The notes under the pieces: model-generated
Database searches by the model: none
What the model saw: only the letters and a program-made list of their open reading frames with translations
Told to the model about the DNA's origin: nothing
Shown: in pieces, positions 14,601-26,487 of the stretch
Numbering within the stretch: position 1 is the stretch's first letter
How the letters are laid out: every line of letters begins with the position of its first letter
Source: Lytechinus pictus
Taxonomy: Eukaryota > Echinodermata > Echinoidea > Temnopleuroida > Toxopneustidae
Assembly (NCBI RefSeq): GCF_037042905.1
Contig: NC_087251.1
Span: 35,954,501-36,018,500 of the forward strand
DNA: 64,000 nucleotides
Direction: 5' to 3'
Position numbers and translations under genes: made by a program

Positions 14601-17600
14601 ATGATATCAAAAGCATACACATTCAACTTTAAATCTCCCACTAAATGTTAAGGTAGTGCTAATCCTGCTGGGTCCCGTAAAACAAAGGTTAGCGATTGAT
14701 CATACGCTTGATTTTTACAATTGGTTTGTACATTGTAGTCAATGGAATCAATCGTAGAAAAATGTTCAACGATCATTGCTAAGCTTTGTATAAAAAGTTA
14801 TTTAAATAAACCACACCTAGCAGCCCACAGGCTGAATTACCTGGAGGTAACATTGCAATGATTTAAACTAGTTAAATATAAGCTAAATACAAGTTAAATA
14901 ATATTTGATTTACATAACTTCCCCTTGCAGATGACAGACTAAAGAGGGAGTCCTATCCAGGGGGAGGACCGATGGCAAATCAGAACCTCTTTATCATGGG
15001 CGGACTAGCTCCGATGCAAGCCAGACCAGAGCAGCCTCACTGGAGACCTACACTTAACGACCTCGCAGAGACGGCACTCAACGAGCTCGGAGACAATGGG
15101 TATGAAACAATTCTTAAAGCAATGAAAACTGCTGTATGTGCTTTACGTATACAGCTCTTTAATACAGTCTGTTTTATATATTTGAAAAAAAATATTCCAT
15201 TGATGTACAAGACCAGAAATAGACTGGTAAACTGTTCCACACTTTGGTATCACAAAAATCAAAGCTAGCTTGTCCCCTTCTTTAAACAACAGCCTCAATT
15301 TCTGTTCATCATATTGAAAAGTGGTAAAGAAGTGAAAAGGAATTCTGTTGGAGTGAATAGAAAAAGCTTGTATTTCATTGACAGAAATTAAGTGCAAAGG
15401 GTTTAGCAAAAATTGGTTGATGTTAGTTATTGTTTTATTTGTTGTTTTGAAACATAAATGCAGTATTCTCATTTATCAAAAGGATATTAAACCATTCTAA
15501 AAAAATAAGTATATAACTTGAGAAAAAAAATTGGATGAAAATCAGTGTTATCAGTTGTAATTTATCATTATTTCATGAGACAAATTTGTTTGATATATAG
15601 ATGAAATTAACTAGAATTTGATAATATAAATCATTTGACTTTTGACCACAGAATGAGTAGAGCGGCAGTGACACCAGAGAACCGAGAGATGCTGAAGGCC
15701 AAGTGTACCCCTTCACCAGACGGTATGGACCACACCTACAGCCTGAGTTCGTCCATCAAGATACAGGCCGATCATGGCTACTCCTCGGATCCCGGTGATG
15801 TCGAGATGAGCGATTTCAGCGACGAGAGCTTTGAGGAAGAATCAGACATGGAGCAGGAATCGAGGTAAAGTAATCTCCTGAGCACTTTTGATGATGATTC
15901 TGCCCGGGGTCACTTCCATTGAAGAGTGGACAGCATCCACAAGAAAAAAAATGTCTAAAAGGGGTATGGGGGGTAGGCAAGGGAACAGACTCTATTACAA
16001 ACAATGGTGTAATAAAATCCTTTGATTTTCAAAATGAATTATTGTGTATGGAAAACATTACTAATGCATATCCAATCTGACAATAAGTTAAATCTCCAGT
16101 TTGCAGGAGATCCATCTATTAAGCATTTTGGGGAGATAATGGATTTCATCATTTTAAAGCAATTGCTTTCATTCTCATTTCAGGAGGCTTGGCGATAGTG
16201 GTGTCCACTTCCATCTTGAGGAAGGCAAACGAGTTGACGAAAAAGGAGCCCCATTGCCACTCAAGAAGCGTCCTCCCCGGATGACAGAAGAGGACAAGAA
16301 ACTCGCGGATGCCCTCCTGATCCTGTCTGGTATCGGTGCAGAGCCGATGCCCGCCAAGGAAGCAGCTAGTCCCAGCGCAGAAGCAAGTCCAGGTCCAGAG
16401 GCTAGTCCAGGTCCAGATGCCATGGTGACGGAAGAAGTCCTGGAATCCTCAAGGTAGTGAAGCCTGAATTGCACTTTGATGCGATGTTATCAAGACAATC
16501 AAACGACTATGACAAAGATGAACAATAACATAGTGATTATGTTGAGTGGAGAATGTCGGGAGAAAAACTTTTTAAGCGATTGGTATTGGTAATTTCCAAG
16601 GCCAACATGATGACTCTTCTTAATTCTTTTGTGTATACATGGAGAGCTATCACCTGTTCAGCGAATGAAGAAGTTGCAGATCCGAGATGTTTGGAATATC
16701 TTCTAAGGATTTGTATTTTGTCTGTAGGTGTGTAGGAAACTCTTGTTGGAATGCTCCCCAGGGAGTGGAGGAAGTGCATACTTTGTGTGCAGGCAAGTCA
16801 GAATCTGATGATCGGGATAATAATAAATATGTAAAGCGCTTAAGAGACATTGTGTCAGTGTTAAAGTGCTATGTAAAAGCATAATATTTTTATTACAATG
16901 CTTGGTATTTAAGCGGTGGAGAGACATTCATAGGAAGGCGTGAACCGTTTTTTGTTGTTGTGGAAAAATTCATCAGTGGTGTGCGGCTTTCTGGCAAAAA
17001 AAAGATAAATACCATTGGAAGGAAGCAGATGGGTTTGATTTTCCTTGTACTTTGTTGTGATGAATTTTGAAAAAGATTGTTTTCGGTACAACTCAAGAAC
17101 AAAGAATAACACATCTCAAATGAGAAATTTTTACCTGAGACTGTAGAGCACGTTGAAAGAGCTTTTTATGTGCAATCAAGTTGTATAGTTTACTTTCATT
17201 TTTGTTTGCAAATGAAACCATTTTTTGTGCCCATTGCGTATAGAGGATGAAAAGGTGGGTTTCATGAGAAGCCTCTTGTCAGTGAATTTCACTAACAAAT
17301 TTGCTCTGAGCCAATGTAAAGCAAGTATTTCTGTAGCTTATAAACATTAGTTAAATTGACTATTTGTTTTATGAAATCCTCCAGAGACAAGATTGAGCTT
17401 GCTGTTATAATGACAAATTCTCTTTCTTAGATATTCCTAAAAGATAGGAAGAAAGTTGGAGAAAAAGAGGTATTTACAAATTCCCACTGAGGTAATTTTT
17501 TTTAAAGATGTAGTTGAAGAAGAATGCTATGCCATTTTGTTACACTTTGATTAGTTTAGCCCCTGCATAAAAATTTCAAGACAAATTATTACAAGAATGC

Positions 17601-18701
17601 TAATAGATAACTAGTTTATCAAGCAAATTCGTAATATACACTTTAAGTGAAAACTGAATTTACTTTTTTTTATTTGGTATTCCAACAAGGAAGAGAAACT
17701 TCAATAAAGGATTTTTGTCTCCCTCTTGACAACTTATAACAAACTGTTCATGGTTTAATAAGAGAAAACATACTTTCATTAAATTTGAAAGACATCAATC
17801 AGTTCCATTTTCTTAAGTTTAATATAAATCAACAGCTTAAGTTTCAGAAAGCTAATTGTTACATGGTATATGAAAGGTTGGATATATATTTTTTTTCTGC
17901 TGCAAAGTTCATGGTTTTGAGCAAGGTGTATATACATAGAAACATTTGCCGTAGAAAGGACTTCATATATAGACTGTAGATGTAGGTAGTTTAGTCATAT
18001 CTCAATAATAGTACATACATTGTTTTTATTTCTTATTTCTCACATAAGTTTGTTCGAAAAAGTTGTGAGCATTGGACAAGTGCTTCCATCTTGTAAATAC
18101 CAGCGTTTGCTTTGAAAGCATAGATGAGGGATTTGTGTGTAAATATGTTGTAAAAAATATACAATTATGTCGTTAAGTCTGAAAGATTTTAGTACTTTGT
18201 TGAAGGGGAAAAAGAAAGCTGTAGGAGGAGAAGGGTTAATGGTCATGCATTAGATGCTCTTGTTAGGTCAAAGGTCATATGTCAGATGCCGCAAATGCTG
18301 CACACTATTCGATGATAATAGATAAATGAAAGACTTAAATTTGCCAAGTTCTTGTTTCTACATACATTTAATTTCATATGAATTGATTAAGGTGATTAGG
18401 AGTGTTTTTTAAAATACTTAATAAGGCATTTGCTGTTAGGAATGTATTTTTCTTAAAACAATGTTAATTTAAACACATTTGAAAACAACTCAGCTGGATT
18501 GATTAATAACAGGTCTTTTAATGTTATGAGATACACTACTTTTTGAAAGTAACAAACAAATGGTAGTGCTGAAAATCATTGCCAATATTATCACTATTTT
18601 AATTAGATCAAAATGAAATTTTATCTCTTTTCAGGAGGTCTCAATTTCTGTTGAGTCTTGGTCCACAACGGTACAGAAACCAAAGAGAAATGTCATGCTA
18701 G
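8601..18701 (+). CDS. foxN2/3: FoxN2/3 forkhead transcription factor, 3' part (multi-exon span)
   Basis: Plus-strand gene whose forkhead DNA-binding exons lie upstream of the window. Five phase-consistent exons (8601-8678, 11570-11638, 14931-15099, 15652-15864, 16184-16457) give 266 residues to a TAG. Identification rests on blocks matching vertebrate FOXN3/FOXN2 downstream of the forkhead domain: EVDAAATMMMFRTPP (vertebrate form DIDAASAMMLLNTPP), an acidic Ser-rich region, LGDSG followed by PLPLKKR, and ADALLILSGI (vertebrate AGSLLHLAGI). Vertebrate FOXN3 is a checkpoint-linked transcriptional repressor whose C-terminus recruits corepressors; sea urchin foxN2/3 belongs to the skeletogenic mesenchyme network. 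These are family facts, not read here. A sixth exon at 18635-18701 could replace the last stop. The next genes are TMEM223 (convergent) and PPP1R21. The match was made from memory of the family, so alignment is needed for certainty. Confidence 0.85.
8679..11569 (+). other. foxN2/3 intron
   Basis: Contains an imperfect fold-back stretch (about 8714-8868) directly abutting a 131-bp MITE (8869-8999). Otherwise it is AT-rich, with two more GC-balanced islands at about 9985-10160 and 10735-10990. No exon was recognised. Confidence 0.6.
8869..8999. mobile_element. MITE family B, copy 1
   Basis: Near-palindromic 131 bp: GGGCCCGTAACACAAAGC to GTGTTACGGGACCC, centre with GATCGTAGAACATTTTTC. Confidence 0.85.
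11570..11638 (+). CDS. foxN2/3: foxN2/3 exon with conserved DAA-MM-TPP block
   Basis: Flanked by TTTTTATGTAG and CGTAAGAA. It reads E-SEVDAAATMMMFRTPPDRRLAE and ends in phase 1. The segment DAA..MM...TPP is the clearest match to vertebrate FOXN2/FOXN3, where it follows the forkhead domain. It is short (69 nt) but has good splice sites and phases compatible with both neighbours. Confidence 0.85.
12729..12883. repeat. Two-copy direct repeat, ~93-bp period
   Basis: GAAAGTATAATAAATG through GCAATGTTGGATC occurs twice (from 12729 and from 12822) with about 30 bp of unrelated sequence between. Confidence 0.85.
14670..14792. mobile_element. MITE family B, copy 2
   Basis: GGGTCCCGTAAAACAAAGG through CGATCATTGCTAAGCTTTG; right terminus lost. 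Confidence 0.8.
14931..15099 (+). CDS. foxN2/3: foxN2/3 exon, linker region
   Basis: Acceptor CCCCTTGCAG, donor GGGTATGA. It encodes HDRLKRESYPGGGP..., then a Met/Pro-rich stretch with PEQPHWRPTLNDLAETAL and ELGDNG, ending in phase 2. Codon use is visibly more GC-rich than the flanking intron. This linker is poorly conserved between phyla. A Met within the exon could be mistaken for a gene start, but the open frame continues upstream through a perfect acceptor. Confidence 0.8.
15100..15651 (+). other. foxN2/3 intron
   Basis: 552-bp intron with consensus ends; nothing else recognised. Confidence 0.7.
15652..15864 (+). CDS. foxN2/3: foxN2/3 exon, acidic Ser/Asp/Glu-rich region
   Basis: Acceptor TTTTGACCACAG, donor GAGGTAAAG. 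It opens with MSRAAVTPENREMLKAK, then a region rich in Ser, Asp and Glu (GYSSDPGDVEMSDFSDESF, then EEESDMEQES). Vertebrate FOXN3 has a comparable Ser/Asp/Glu-rich stretch just before LGDSG. Phase 2 at the end joins to the next exon as AG|G. Confidence 0.85.
15865..16183 (+). other. foxN2/3 intron
   Basis: 319-bp intron with consensus ends; nothing else recognised. Confidence 0.7.
16184..16457 (+). CDS. foxN2/3: foxN2/3 C-terminal exon (short isoform stop)
   Basis: After acceptor TCTCATTTCAG the frame reads RLGDSGVHFH..., then PLPLKKRPPRMTEEDKKLAD, ALLILSGIG, then a proline/alanine tail with short repeats of EASPGP, ending ESSR and TAG at 16455-16457. LGDSG, PLPLKKR and the ALL-LSGI motif match the C-terminus of vertebrate FOXN2/3 in the same order. 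The final AGG codon overlaps a usable donor (AG|GTAGTG at 16454), so this exon could instead splice onward. Confidence 0.85.
16727..16885 (+). mobile_element. 3' fragment of the same SINE family as 731-1061
   Basis: GCTCCCCAGGGAGTGG and GTGCATACTTTGTGTG parallel the body of the copy at 731-1061; the tRNA-like head is missing. Confidence 0.7.
17254..17382 (+). mobile_element. MITE family A, copy 2
   Basis: Shares TTCATGA ends, CAGTGAATTTCACTAACAAA and GAGCCAAT core with copy 1. Confidence 0.75.
18635..18701 (+). CDS. foxN2/3: Possible alternative last exon of foxN2/3
   Basis: A strong acceptor (TTTTATCTCTTTTCAG) precedes 67 nt that stay open in exactly the phase left by donor 16454: R-RSQFLLSLGPQRYRNQRE, then MSC and TAG at 18699-18701. 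The junction AG|G-AGG repeats the pattern of the previous exon boundary. Using it would replace the terminal Arg by about 22 residues. There is no recognisable family match, so this is a splice-signal prediction only. Confidence 0.4.
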
Positions 18702-21700
18702 TAATCTTATCAGAAATGATTTACTTGTGGAAATACAACTGATGTGATATGGTTATTATAGGTGATAATTGTCATCATGCCCCCAAAAGGGAACAAATAT
18801 GTTTTGTTGTAGTCATCAGTATCATTTTCAATGCAACATAAAATGCAGCTCGATGAAAAATATTTTAAGTGCAAATAGTGTGAACAAGTAGATATAAGTT
18901 TTCCAATTTTTTTGAACAATTGCTGAAATGTGGAGCTTTAGAACAACCAACACGTGCGGTGCTAGTCGTGAGATACTTCCCAATGTAGGATTAATGTAGT
19001 GTTTTTTGTTATTTCATTTTTTTTAAAGAGTAATACTTGATGGGAATGGTGCATTTCTTGGTTTTCCTAGATTAAAAATGGTGCTGGGTTTTGAATATCA
19101 AGCAGTTTAATAAACATCAGGTGAACATTTTAGTGCTGATTTGACATTTACAGTAAAACAAATTCTTTGCCGTTTAGTGGGTGATTTCTTTTTTTGTAAG
19201 ATTTTATTGCAGTTGTTATTGTAAGATAAGAGCATGGATGTCCTTATGAATAAAAAAAATTGCAAGATTTTTGTGACAGTACTAAAACTGGAAGGATGAT
19301 CAGCTTATGTAGTGGCTCACTATATGACATTAATCCAAAGTTTTGAATCCTTTTCATATTTTGTGACATTTTTTTCCCCAGGTCTTGTTTTGATAATCAT
19401 GGTCGTATACACTCAAAGTTTATTGGCAACATTATCATTGAGAAACGATAATGTACTAATCGTCTTTACATTTCCATCATATTGGAATATTCTACGACGT
19501 TTAGCTAATAATAGAACGAATCCGTAGTTTGGTTTTGAAACGGTGCATAAACGAAACTAGGCATTATTATGCTTTACAATTTTCAGCGAACACATTACTG
19601 TATTTATGAATCGTTCGAGTATGTTCACCGTGCTACTAATGTACATGTACTGTTTGTTGATATGTACATAGAGTCTTCCCTACCGCCAGTATTCAGAACT
19701 GAAATTTGTTTTCTTTTGTACAAATGAAGCAAAGTTAAACAAAATTATGAACAAATAATCCGAAAAGATCTTAGCCCTGAGCTGAAATTGAGATATATAT
19801 ATATCTCATCAAAAGAAACTAAATCTAATTATTTTAATTATTTGGAAAAACCCAGGTTGCTTTGTTAAGCATTTTTATTTGCGCTGTGCTTCCATATTAG
19901 TTTACATTTTTTAAGTTACATTATGAAATGTAATTACTTCTATGTCATTGGTATTTATGAATGTATTGAGGCACTGTTATTTTAATGCACTAGCCAACAT
20001 TGAACAAATCTTAAATCAGAAGTGAACAATTTTATTATATTAATCTGATTTTCTTTTTTTCTGTAAGGTTAATCTGTAACCAGAGGGGGGGGGGGGGGAA
20101 TTGAAGGGAAATTCAAACAAAAATGAAATTCTTAAATTTTGTTATTTTGTATCGGTAAATAATATTTTTACCATTTTATAGTCGGTCTGCATATTAGAAT
20201 TATTCAAGGGAGAGTCTTTTTAGCCAAACAGTGATGCCACATGATCAAAATGGAATGAAGAGTGAAAGTGATTTTATTTGCCAAAATATTAGTTTAAAAA
20301 ATATAACTAAATTAGACTTATATTTTTTGCTTAAACTATGTTATTGTACAGTAGCAATTTCATTTTACTTTTTGTGCATTCATTATTCAACATTATTCGT
20401 TCATTGCTTTCAATTATCTCTCTCTCACGTCGTGCAATATTAGTAGTATTATGTTTACTAACTCAATACGTTCTTGCATACGTGTATTTTTTTAAAAGTA
20501 ATGGTAGTAGTAGATCAAACTCATCTTGCACAAATCATAGTGATTGTTGGCAATTTTTTGGGTTTTCCTTTTTATTTTGGAAGAGAATGTTTTCTCCTTG
20601 TAGGTAGTTTTTAAAGTTTGGGAATCATTATCAATACTAGCTCTACAATCTCTATTTTTGTTGTAATTATAAGTTTTATGTATTTTTTATTGTCTTTGGA
20701 ACTGTACCTGATGATTTCATTTGGAAATCAAATCCATAAAAGCCTGAGGAGAATACAAAACCATTAATCGTCATTTGTACATCTTTTATCATGTTTTAAA
20801 GGAATAGTTCATCTTAGAACTTCCCCATATTAAATTTTATTATTATGTAATCTTGTATGACTCAGATGTTATTTACATCTGGAACTGCCCATTATCATCA
20901 TCATCACCTAAAAGGCCTAGCTCGGTCTGGAACCAGAGATTGCACTAGATTTATTATTGGAATTCCTTCCATCATAAAGAGATTGAAGAAAATATCATGA
21001 TGATATTGACGATTTTTGTAATTTTGAACTAATCAAAGCTTTTAATTCATGCCATTGTTTCAAAAATCATATTCATTGGGGTAGTAGATATGTGGGATCA
21101 TATATTTATGAGACAATTTTGTCACAATCTGCATTCAATTCTTTTATGTTCTTTAATCAGGGTTGTGTTCAATTTTTATTTATATTATGAGTAACTTGCC
21201 ACAATTATTACTTTTTTTTTCTTTTCTGAAATTATGTAGTATTGCCGATGGAAAAAGAATGTTGCAATCCACGTGTGTTCTGGGTAATTTCTTTTCTTCA
21301 CAATTTGGTTTTGTGTGTGAGTGTGATTAAATTATATAGAACTTTTATATCAGGAAAAGCAAGTTTCAATTTTATTGTTTGATAATTATTGTCATAATAA
21401 AACCATTTTTGTGAACAAACATTGCTCTTAAGTTTTGACAAGATACCATCAGAAGTTATCTAAAATATGTCCAGGAAATGAATTTTCATGTTTATAGGCA
21501 TGTGTACACAGGGGGGTTTGACTTATTATTATTTTTTAAGATGTTGATTATTTGTTAATTTTATGAAACAAAATCACAGTCCCAAGATGAAAATCACTTT
21601 AGTTCAGAGCGTTTTGATTTGCTTTTAAGAAGTACTTTATGTTTAGGATGTAAAATGTATTATACCAAGATTTTATTTTTCATCTTTATCTAGGACTACT

Positions 21701-22930
21701 GATTAAAACTGGTAAGAATAATGTATTATTACTGTTCAAAGTATTTTCTATGTGATGGTTATGTAATTTATCATACATGATTTAAAGAGACGGTTCGATC
21801 AAACTTGTTTGTAGAATGTATGTTGTACCTCTTAGATCCATGAATATTATTTGGTATACATATATTTTTTGTAAGTGCATAGATTTTTTTTTCTAAAAAG
21901 ATGGAGTACTGATCAAGAAGGAAGGGATTTTAAGTTATTATATTACATTATTATCCAGTGATTTTCCTTATTATATGATGTAATGTTGATCTACATCTCG
22001 GTATATATTTATTCTTACTAATCATGATAGAGATTTACGATGATTTCTATTTTATGTATAACAAACTTCATATCAGGTATGACCCATATTTATTCATCAC
22101 AATAGAATATTTTGGGAATAAATTTGAATATCCATGCATTTATTTATCGCAAAACAATATTTAGGGAATAATTTGAATATCCATGCATTTATTTATCACA
22201 ATACAATGCTAAGGGAATAAATTTGAATAGCTTTTCATTTATTTATGCTGAAATCTGTCTGAAAATGTATGGATGGTATGTACTCTAAAGGTTAAGAAAT
22301 ATGACTATGCCTTTATCTATCCTGACTACAGTTCTCAATTGATAGGTCAGGCAAGGAAGTGAAAGGCGATAACGAACAAACACTTGAAGAGCCATGTGAC
22401 CTCAAAGTGTACCATTTTAGCACCATTTTTCCCCCCTTTTTGTATTTGGTACCAAAGAAATATTTGGTAACCATGTATTATTGTTATTCATATCATTGTC
22501 TCGCATGCTTTGTACACTTACACAAAATCGTATAGTGCAAGTAAGAACTAAAAAAAAAGAAGAAAAAACATTGTACAGTATATTGTAGTTAAGAATAATA
22601 CTTCGTTCAACCTTTGTAAGAAACTCGTTGGGAAATAAATGATAAAGCAAAATGTATCATTGCTTGTTCTTTATTGATTGTACCATTTCTTGTTCATCAT
22701 GTTATTCTGTATGAAAATAGAATGCGAATAGGAGAGGGGGGGATAGGGCATATTGTGTCATCGCTTGATCTTGATGAATTGTACTTGTATGTTGCATTAT
22801 TTACATCATTATACAATGAAAAGAATGAAGGATAAGAAAAATGTTATTGCTTGTTATTTATGAATTTTACCTTTGATATTAAATTGTTTTATGTGAGATT
22901 GATGTGATAGAGAAAGAGGAAATATACACA
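18702..22930 (+). other. foxN2/3: Candidate long 3' UTR / flank of foxN2/3
   Basis: About 4.2 kb of very AT-rich DNA in which I recognise no SINE, MITE or LINE, in contrast to both sides. It contains many short U-rich and TGTA-type motifs and several AATAAA signals (for example 22634-22639). One short tandem repeat lies at about 22080-22245. It fits a long 3' UTR, but the transcript end is not established. Confidence 0.35.
22080..22245. repeat. Three-copy tandem repeat, ~57-60 bp
   Basis: The phrase GGGAATAAATTTGAATATCC (with one-base variants) and CATTTATTTAT recurs three times. Confidence 0.8.
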
Positions 22931-22939
22931 AAATATTAG

Positions 22940-23020
22940 AGTGGAGAAGAGAGGGAGAGAAACAAATACAGACAGATGGATAGGCATACATAGAGAGAGA
23001 GAGAGAGAGGGTGAGAGACA
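22940..23020. repeat. GA-rich microsatellite
   Basis: Purine-rich with a pure AGAG run near 22992-23008. Confidence 0.8.
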
Positions 23021-23843
23021 ACCAGACAGAGTAAAAGATATTTCATATGGAATGATAGATAAACAAAAAAAAAATTGGAAATGGAAATGTGGAAGACAAT
23101 CAGAATTTCACATTTGTGGTCAGGATTTCATATTTATGGATGAAAAAATCAACACTGCACTTGGCTAAAGAAGCCAAATCTGGGAAACCTCAAAGTTCAT
23201 TATGAAGTGGAGTTATGATTGATGAATTGAACACACATATCATGCACTTGAGCGTTGGCAAGATCAACCCCTTAAATAATCATTATCGTCGCCCATGGCA
23301 ACATTCAGCTTAGCATAATACTTGTACTCTGAGATGATTACAAACACATCCAACTATTTTACTTGATTTCCCTGATTTATATAACAAGCATTTCTTCAAC
23401 AAAGGTAGCTGACAGAATTCCTTGCGATTTCAGTGCATGAGCAATTTTACTACAAAATTTTACTGCAAAACTACAAAGTTAAACAAACTTTGAATTTATG
23501 TCTTCATTTTAGAGATCTATGTTTAGATGAGGACATGTATTGAAAGTTTGCTTTGTTAAAATGTTTTGCACATAAAAGTTGGTCTGAGAGCTCATATTAA
23601 AACTTAACAGCAAAAACATTGTTATCACAGTTTTGCCTATAATAAACTTGATGTTTTACTGAAGCTATACTTAAAATTGTTTTCTCTTTATTTTGGTGTA
23701 CTGAGCAGTTATCAAAAGCCACTCAAGGGACTAAATTTTCACTTTCCAAAACTAAATGATGGTTAGCAATTATAATGATGCTATCATACATGCTATATAG
23801 CAAGCACTTTTATAGCAAGAGCACCTGTCTATAAAAACACATA

Positions 23844-24050
23844 AGGGTCATATGGTCTAGTGGTTAGAGCATTGGACTTCTGATTTTGAGTTCAAAACCC
23901 CTCTCAAGCCATTATCTCCATTTTTACGTAAAAGACCCAAGAGTAATTTCTGTCGCTTTTGAGGTCAGCCACTATGACTGATAAACTTAGACATACAACT
24001 TCTCCTCGGTAATGCGTTGTACCAGCCTGGCATTGATGTGGTGGAAAGAT
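23844..24050 (+). mobile_element. tRNA-derived SINE, divergent
   Basis: TGGTCTAGTGGTTAGAGC (A-box region) and GAGTTCAAAACCC (decayed B box) in proper spacing. The body differs from the 731 family. Confidence 0.6.
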
Positions 24051-24063
24051 GTGCTGCCAATTT

Positions 24064-24430
24064 CCTTGCATTATTCCAGTGAAACAGTTCTAGGCATGTC
24101 TTCATGAATATTCATTATATGGTCTCTTGATGTCACATCCCCACTTCCCTTTTTCTTATGTCATTACATCAATTTTTCATAAATGTGTAAATGATGTGTC
24201 TCCATTATCATGAAATAAGTTGCAGCAAGAAATAACTAATGCACTTAATCAGTTGTCAATCCAATTGTTTTAGTTCTTGGTAAGAAAATTTTGAATAAAC
24301 CTGATTTCATATAATAAAATACAAAAGAACAAGTGGAGATATGACATTATCAGCCCACCTAATGAATACTCATGGAGACATGACTAGAACTTTTTCACCG
24401 GAATAATGCAATTCTTTGAAATTCAATAAC
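24064..24430. mobile_element. Inverted-repeat element
   Basis: The left arm TTCCTTGCATTATTCCAGTG pairs with CGGAATAATGCAATTC on the right; ATGAATATTCATTA pairs with TAATGAATACTCAT. The spacer is about 60 bp. Confidence 0.7.
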
Positions 24431-24730
24431 TTTGTTATTTGATTTTGATCAAATTTTCAGCATTTTGCTCTGTGAATTGAGTGAAACCCGTCCTAACTTC
24501 CATGACTTTGCCTCGGGAAAAAATTAATAAATTTAAATAGCTGCAGTATAGTCAGTCCCTTCCTTACTGATATATTTATTTTGAATATATTACAAAATGT
24601 TACAGAGATTTCAAAGAAAAAGAAATTATTGACCAAAATATGAGATTGATTCATGTTCATTTCATGGAGAATGGAAAATTACATTGAGTGGTGAATGGGA
24701 AAAAAAAAGGTAATTAAGGCTCCTGAAATC

Positions 24731-25323
24731 TTAAAGGTCAAGTCCACCCCAGGAAAATGCTGACTTGAATAAATAGAGAAAAATCAAACTAGCATAGTGC
24801 TGAAAATTTCATCAATATCAGATGTAAAATAAGAAAGACATTTAAAGTTTCGCTTATTTTTCACAAAACAGTGATATGCACAACTAGGTGAGTCAGTCGA
24901 TGATGTCCATCACTCACTATTTCCTTTGTTTTTCATTGTTTGAATAATATGATATTTCATTTTTTATACATTTTAAAATAAGGACCAACTTGACTGAACC
25001 ATATAGTATTAAACAATGCTAATTCCGCATGTTCAGGGAGGAATTAATCGTTGTATCACTTGACAATGAGGAGAAAATTAGAATATTTCAGATTTCATAT
25101 AATAAAATACAAAAGAAATAGTGAGTGGATGACGTCACAGTCTCCTCATTTGCATACCAGCCAGGATGTGCATATAACTGTTTTGTGAAATTAAGCGAAA
25201 CTTTAAAATGTCATAACTTTCTTAATTTACATCCGATTTTGATGAAATTTTTAGTGCTATGCTTGTTGGATTTTTCTCTATTCATTCAAAACAACTTTTT
25301 GGTGGGGTGGACTTGTCCTTTAA
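24731..25323. mobile_element. TTAA-flanked fold-back element (593 bp)
   Basis: Ends TTAAAGGTCAAGTCCACCCC and GTGGACTTGTCCTTTAA; long inverted arms share AAAATTTCATCAA and TTAAAGTTTCGCTTA. TTAA target duplication suggests Kolobok or piggyBac ancestry. Confidence 0.8.
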
Positions 25324-25719
25324 GTAAGATTCTCAGAATGATTGTCTTCTTCAATAAATATCAAATAAATCTGCATTTCAAACATGGTCTTATATAGGTA
25401 AACTCATATCCAACTTGCTTTCCTTTTGTCCAATCCACTCCTTTATTCTAATGAAATGATCAAACCATGTTTACAGAATGATCAAGCTCATAAATGTATT
25501 GAAAATGATTTCAAATTGCCTCTCTCTTGAAGTGGCGCTGTATGAATACTTTTGATATGAAGTGGTCCAAGCCTTTGAGCAAACATACATTGTATTTCTT
25601 GTTGCCATGCCGACTTTGTATATATCTTTCCCTCTCTCTGGTAAAAAAAAAATTGTTATGGCGTAATTTGATACCAGCTGTAAGCATGACAAACAAGAAA
25701 GGCTTCTGGTGAAGAGACA

Positions 25720-25733
25720 GTTGCCATGGTAAC
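25720..25733. promoter_or_regulatory. RFX X-box-like palindrome
   Basis: GTTGCCATGGTAAC fits the RFX consensus GTNRCC(N0-3)RGNAAC on both strands. Related sites are listed in the findings. Function unproven. Confidence 0.35.
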
Positions 25734-26487
25734 CACGTAGCCAACAGGAACTTTTACTCTCCTTTGCTCTTCACTGACGAGATTAATCCAAATTTGAGAC
25801 TAATTTGGTTGTCATGGAAACTGCAAGCATCACTGCCATGTGAGATGTGTTTGTGTCTCTTCCTGCCTTATAAATCTTTAGTGCGCATTGTGCATCATGT
25901 AAAGCCTCCATCTTGTATCTAGGGAACTTGATCCTTTATGGTTTTAGATTGCTTCTCACCGCCCCTCCTCTCCATGTATATTTGCTTTCTAAATTTAGAG
26001 GCTAGTTGTACTACTGATCAGATTTCAGCTACATGAACTATGAAAGTGCCCCTAACATGGCGATGTAAAATGTAACCTACAGCATGCCAAAATGAAAAAC
26101 CACCAAATTCAATCTTCATCAAAAGTATTTAACATAATTATATTGAGTCTTGAGATAGGTTGAAATGTAGGAATTTTTTTTTCTTCTTCATATTTAGAAT
26201 TGTACTGCAATATACTCTTGCTTTTTATTTTGATTCAAATTTGTTTTGATTTCAATCAATTGTTTAGTAATCTCTTTACATTTATACTTTCATTCATGTT
26301 TGTTTAATCATTAAAATACATGCGTGCATTCATTCATCTATCTATTCATTTAATCATTCCAAACCAAAGCCATTCATTCATTCATCCATTTATTCATTTA
26401 TCCGTTTAATTGAAATTCTTCCTGCAATGGGCCCCTGAACTCTGTCATTGCAATAATGTTCCTTACATTTATAATATTGTGTTATTT

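Larger units (their letters stand above)
11639..14930 (+). other. foxN2/3 intron
   Basis: AT-rich intron with one direct repeat pair (12729-12883) and one MITE (14670-14792). No additional exon seen. Confidence 0.6.
16458..18634 (+). other. foxN2/3 3' UTR or last intron
   Basis: If the stop at 16455 is used this is 3' UTR; if the 18635 exon is used it is an intron. It contains a 3' SINE fragment (16727-16885) and a MITE (17254-17382), which fits intron or flank better than mature UTR. Confidence 0.5.

Noticed and set aside
14972..15268. 98-codon frame starting at a Met inside foxN2/3 exon 3
   Set aside because: The true exon is longer upstream and ends at donor 15100; the rest of the frame is intron read-through.
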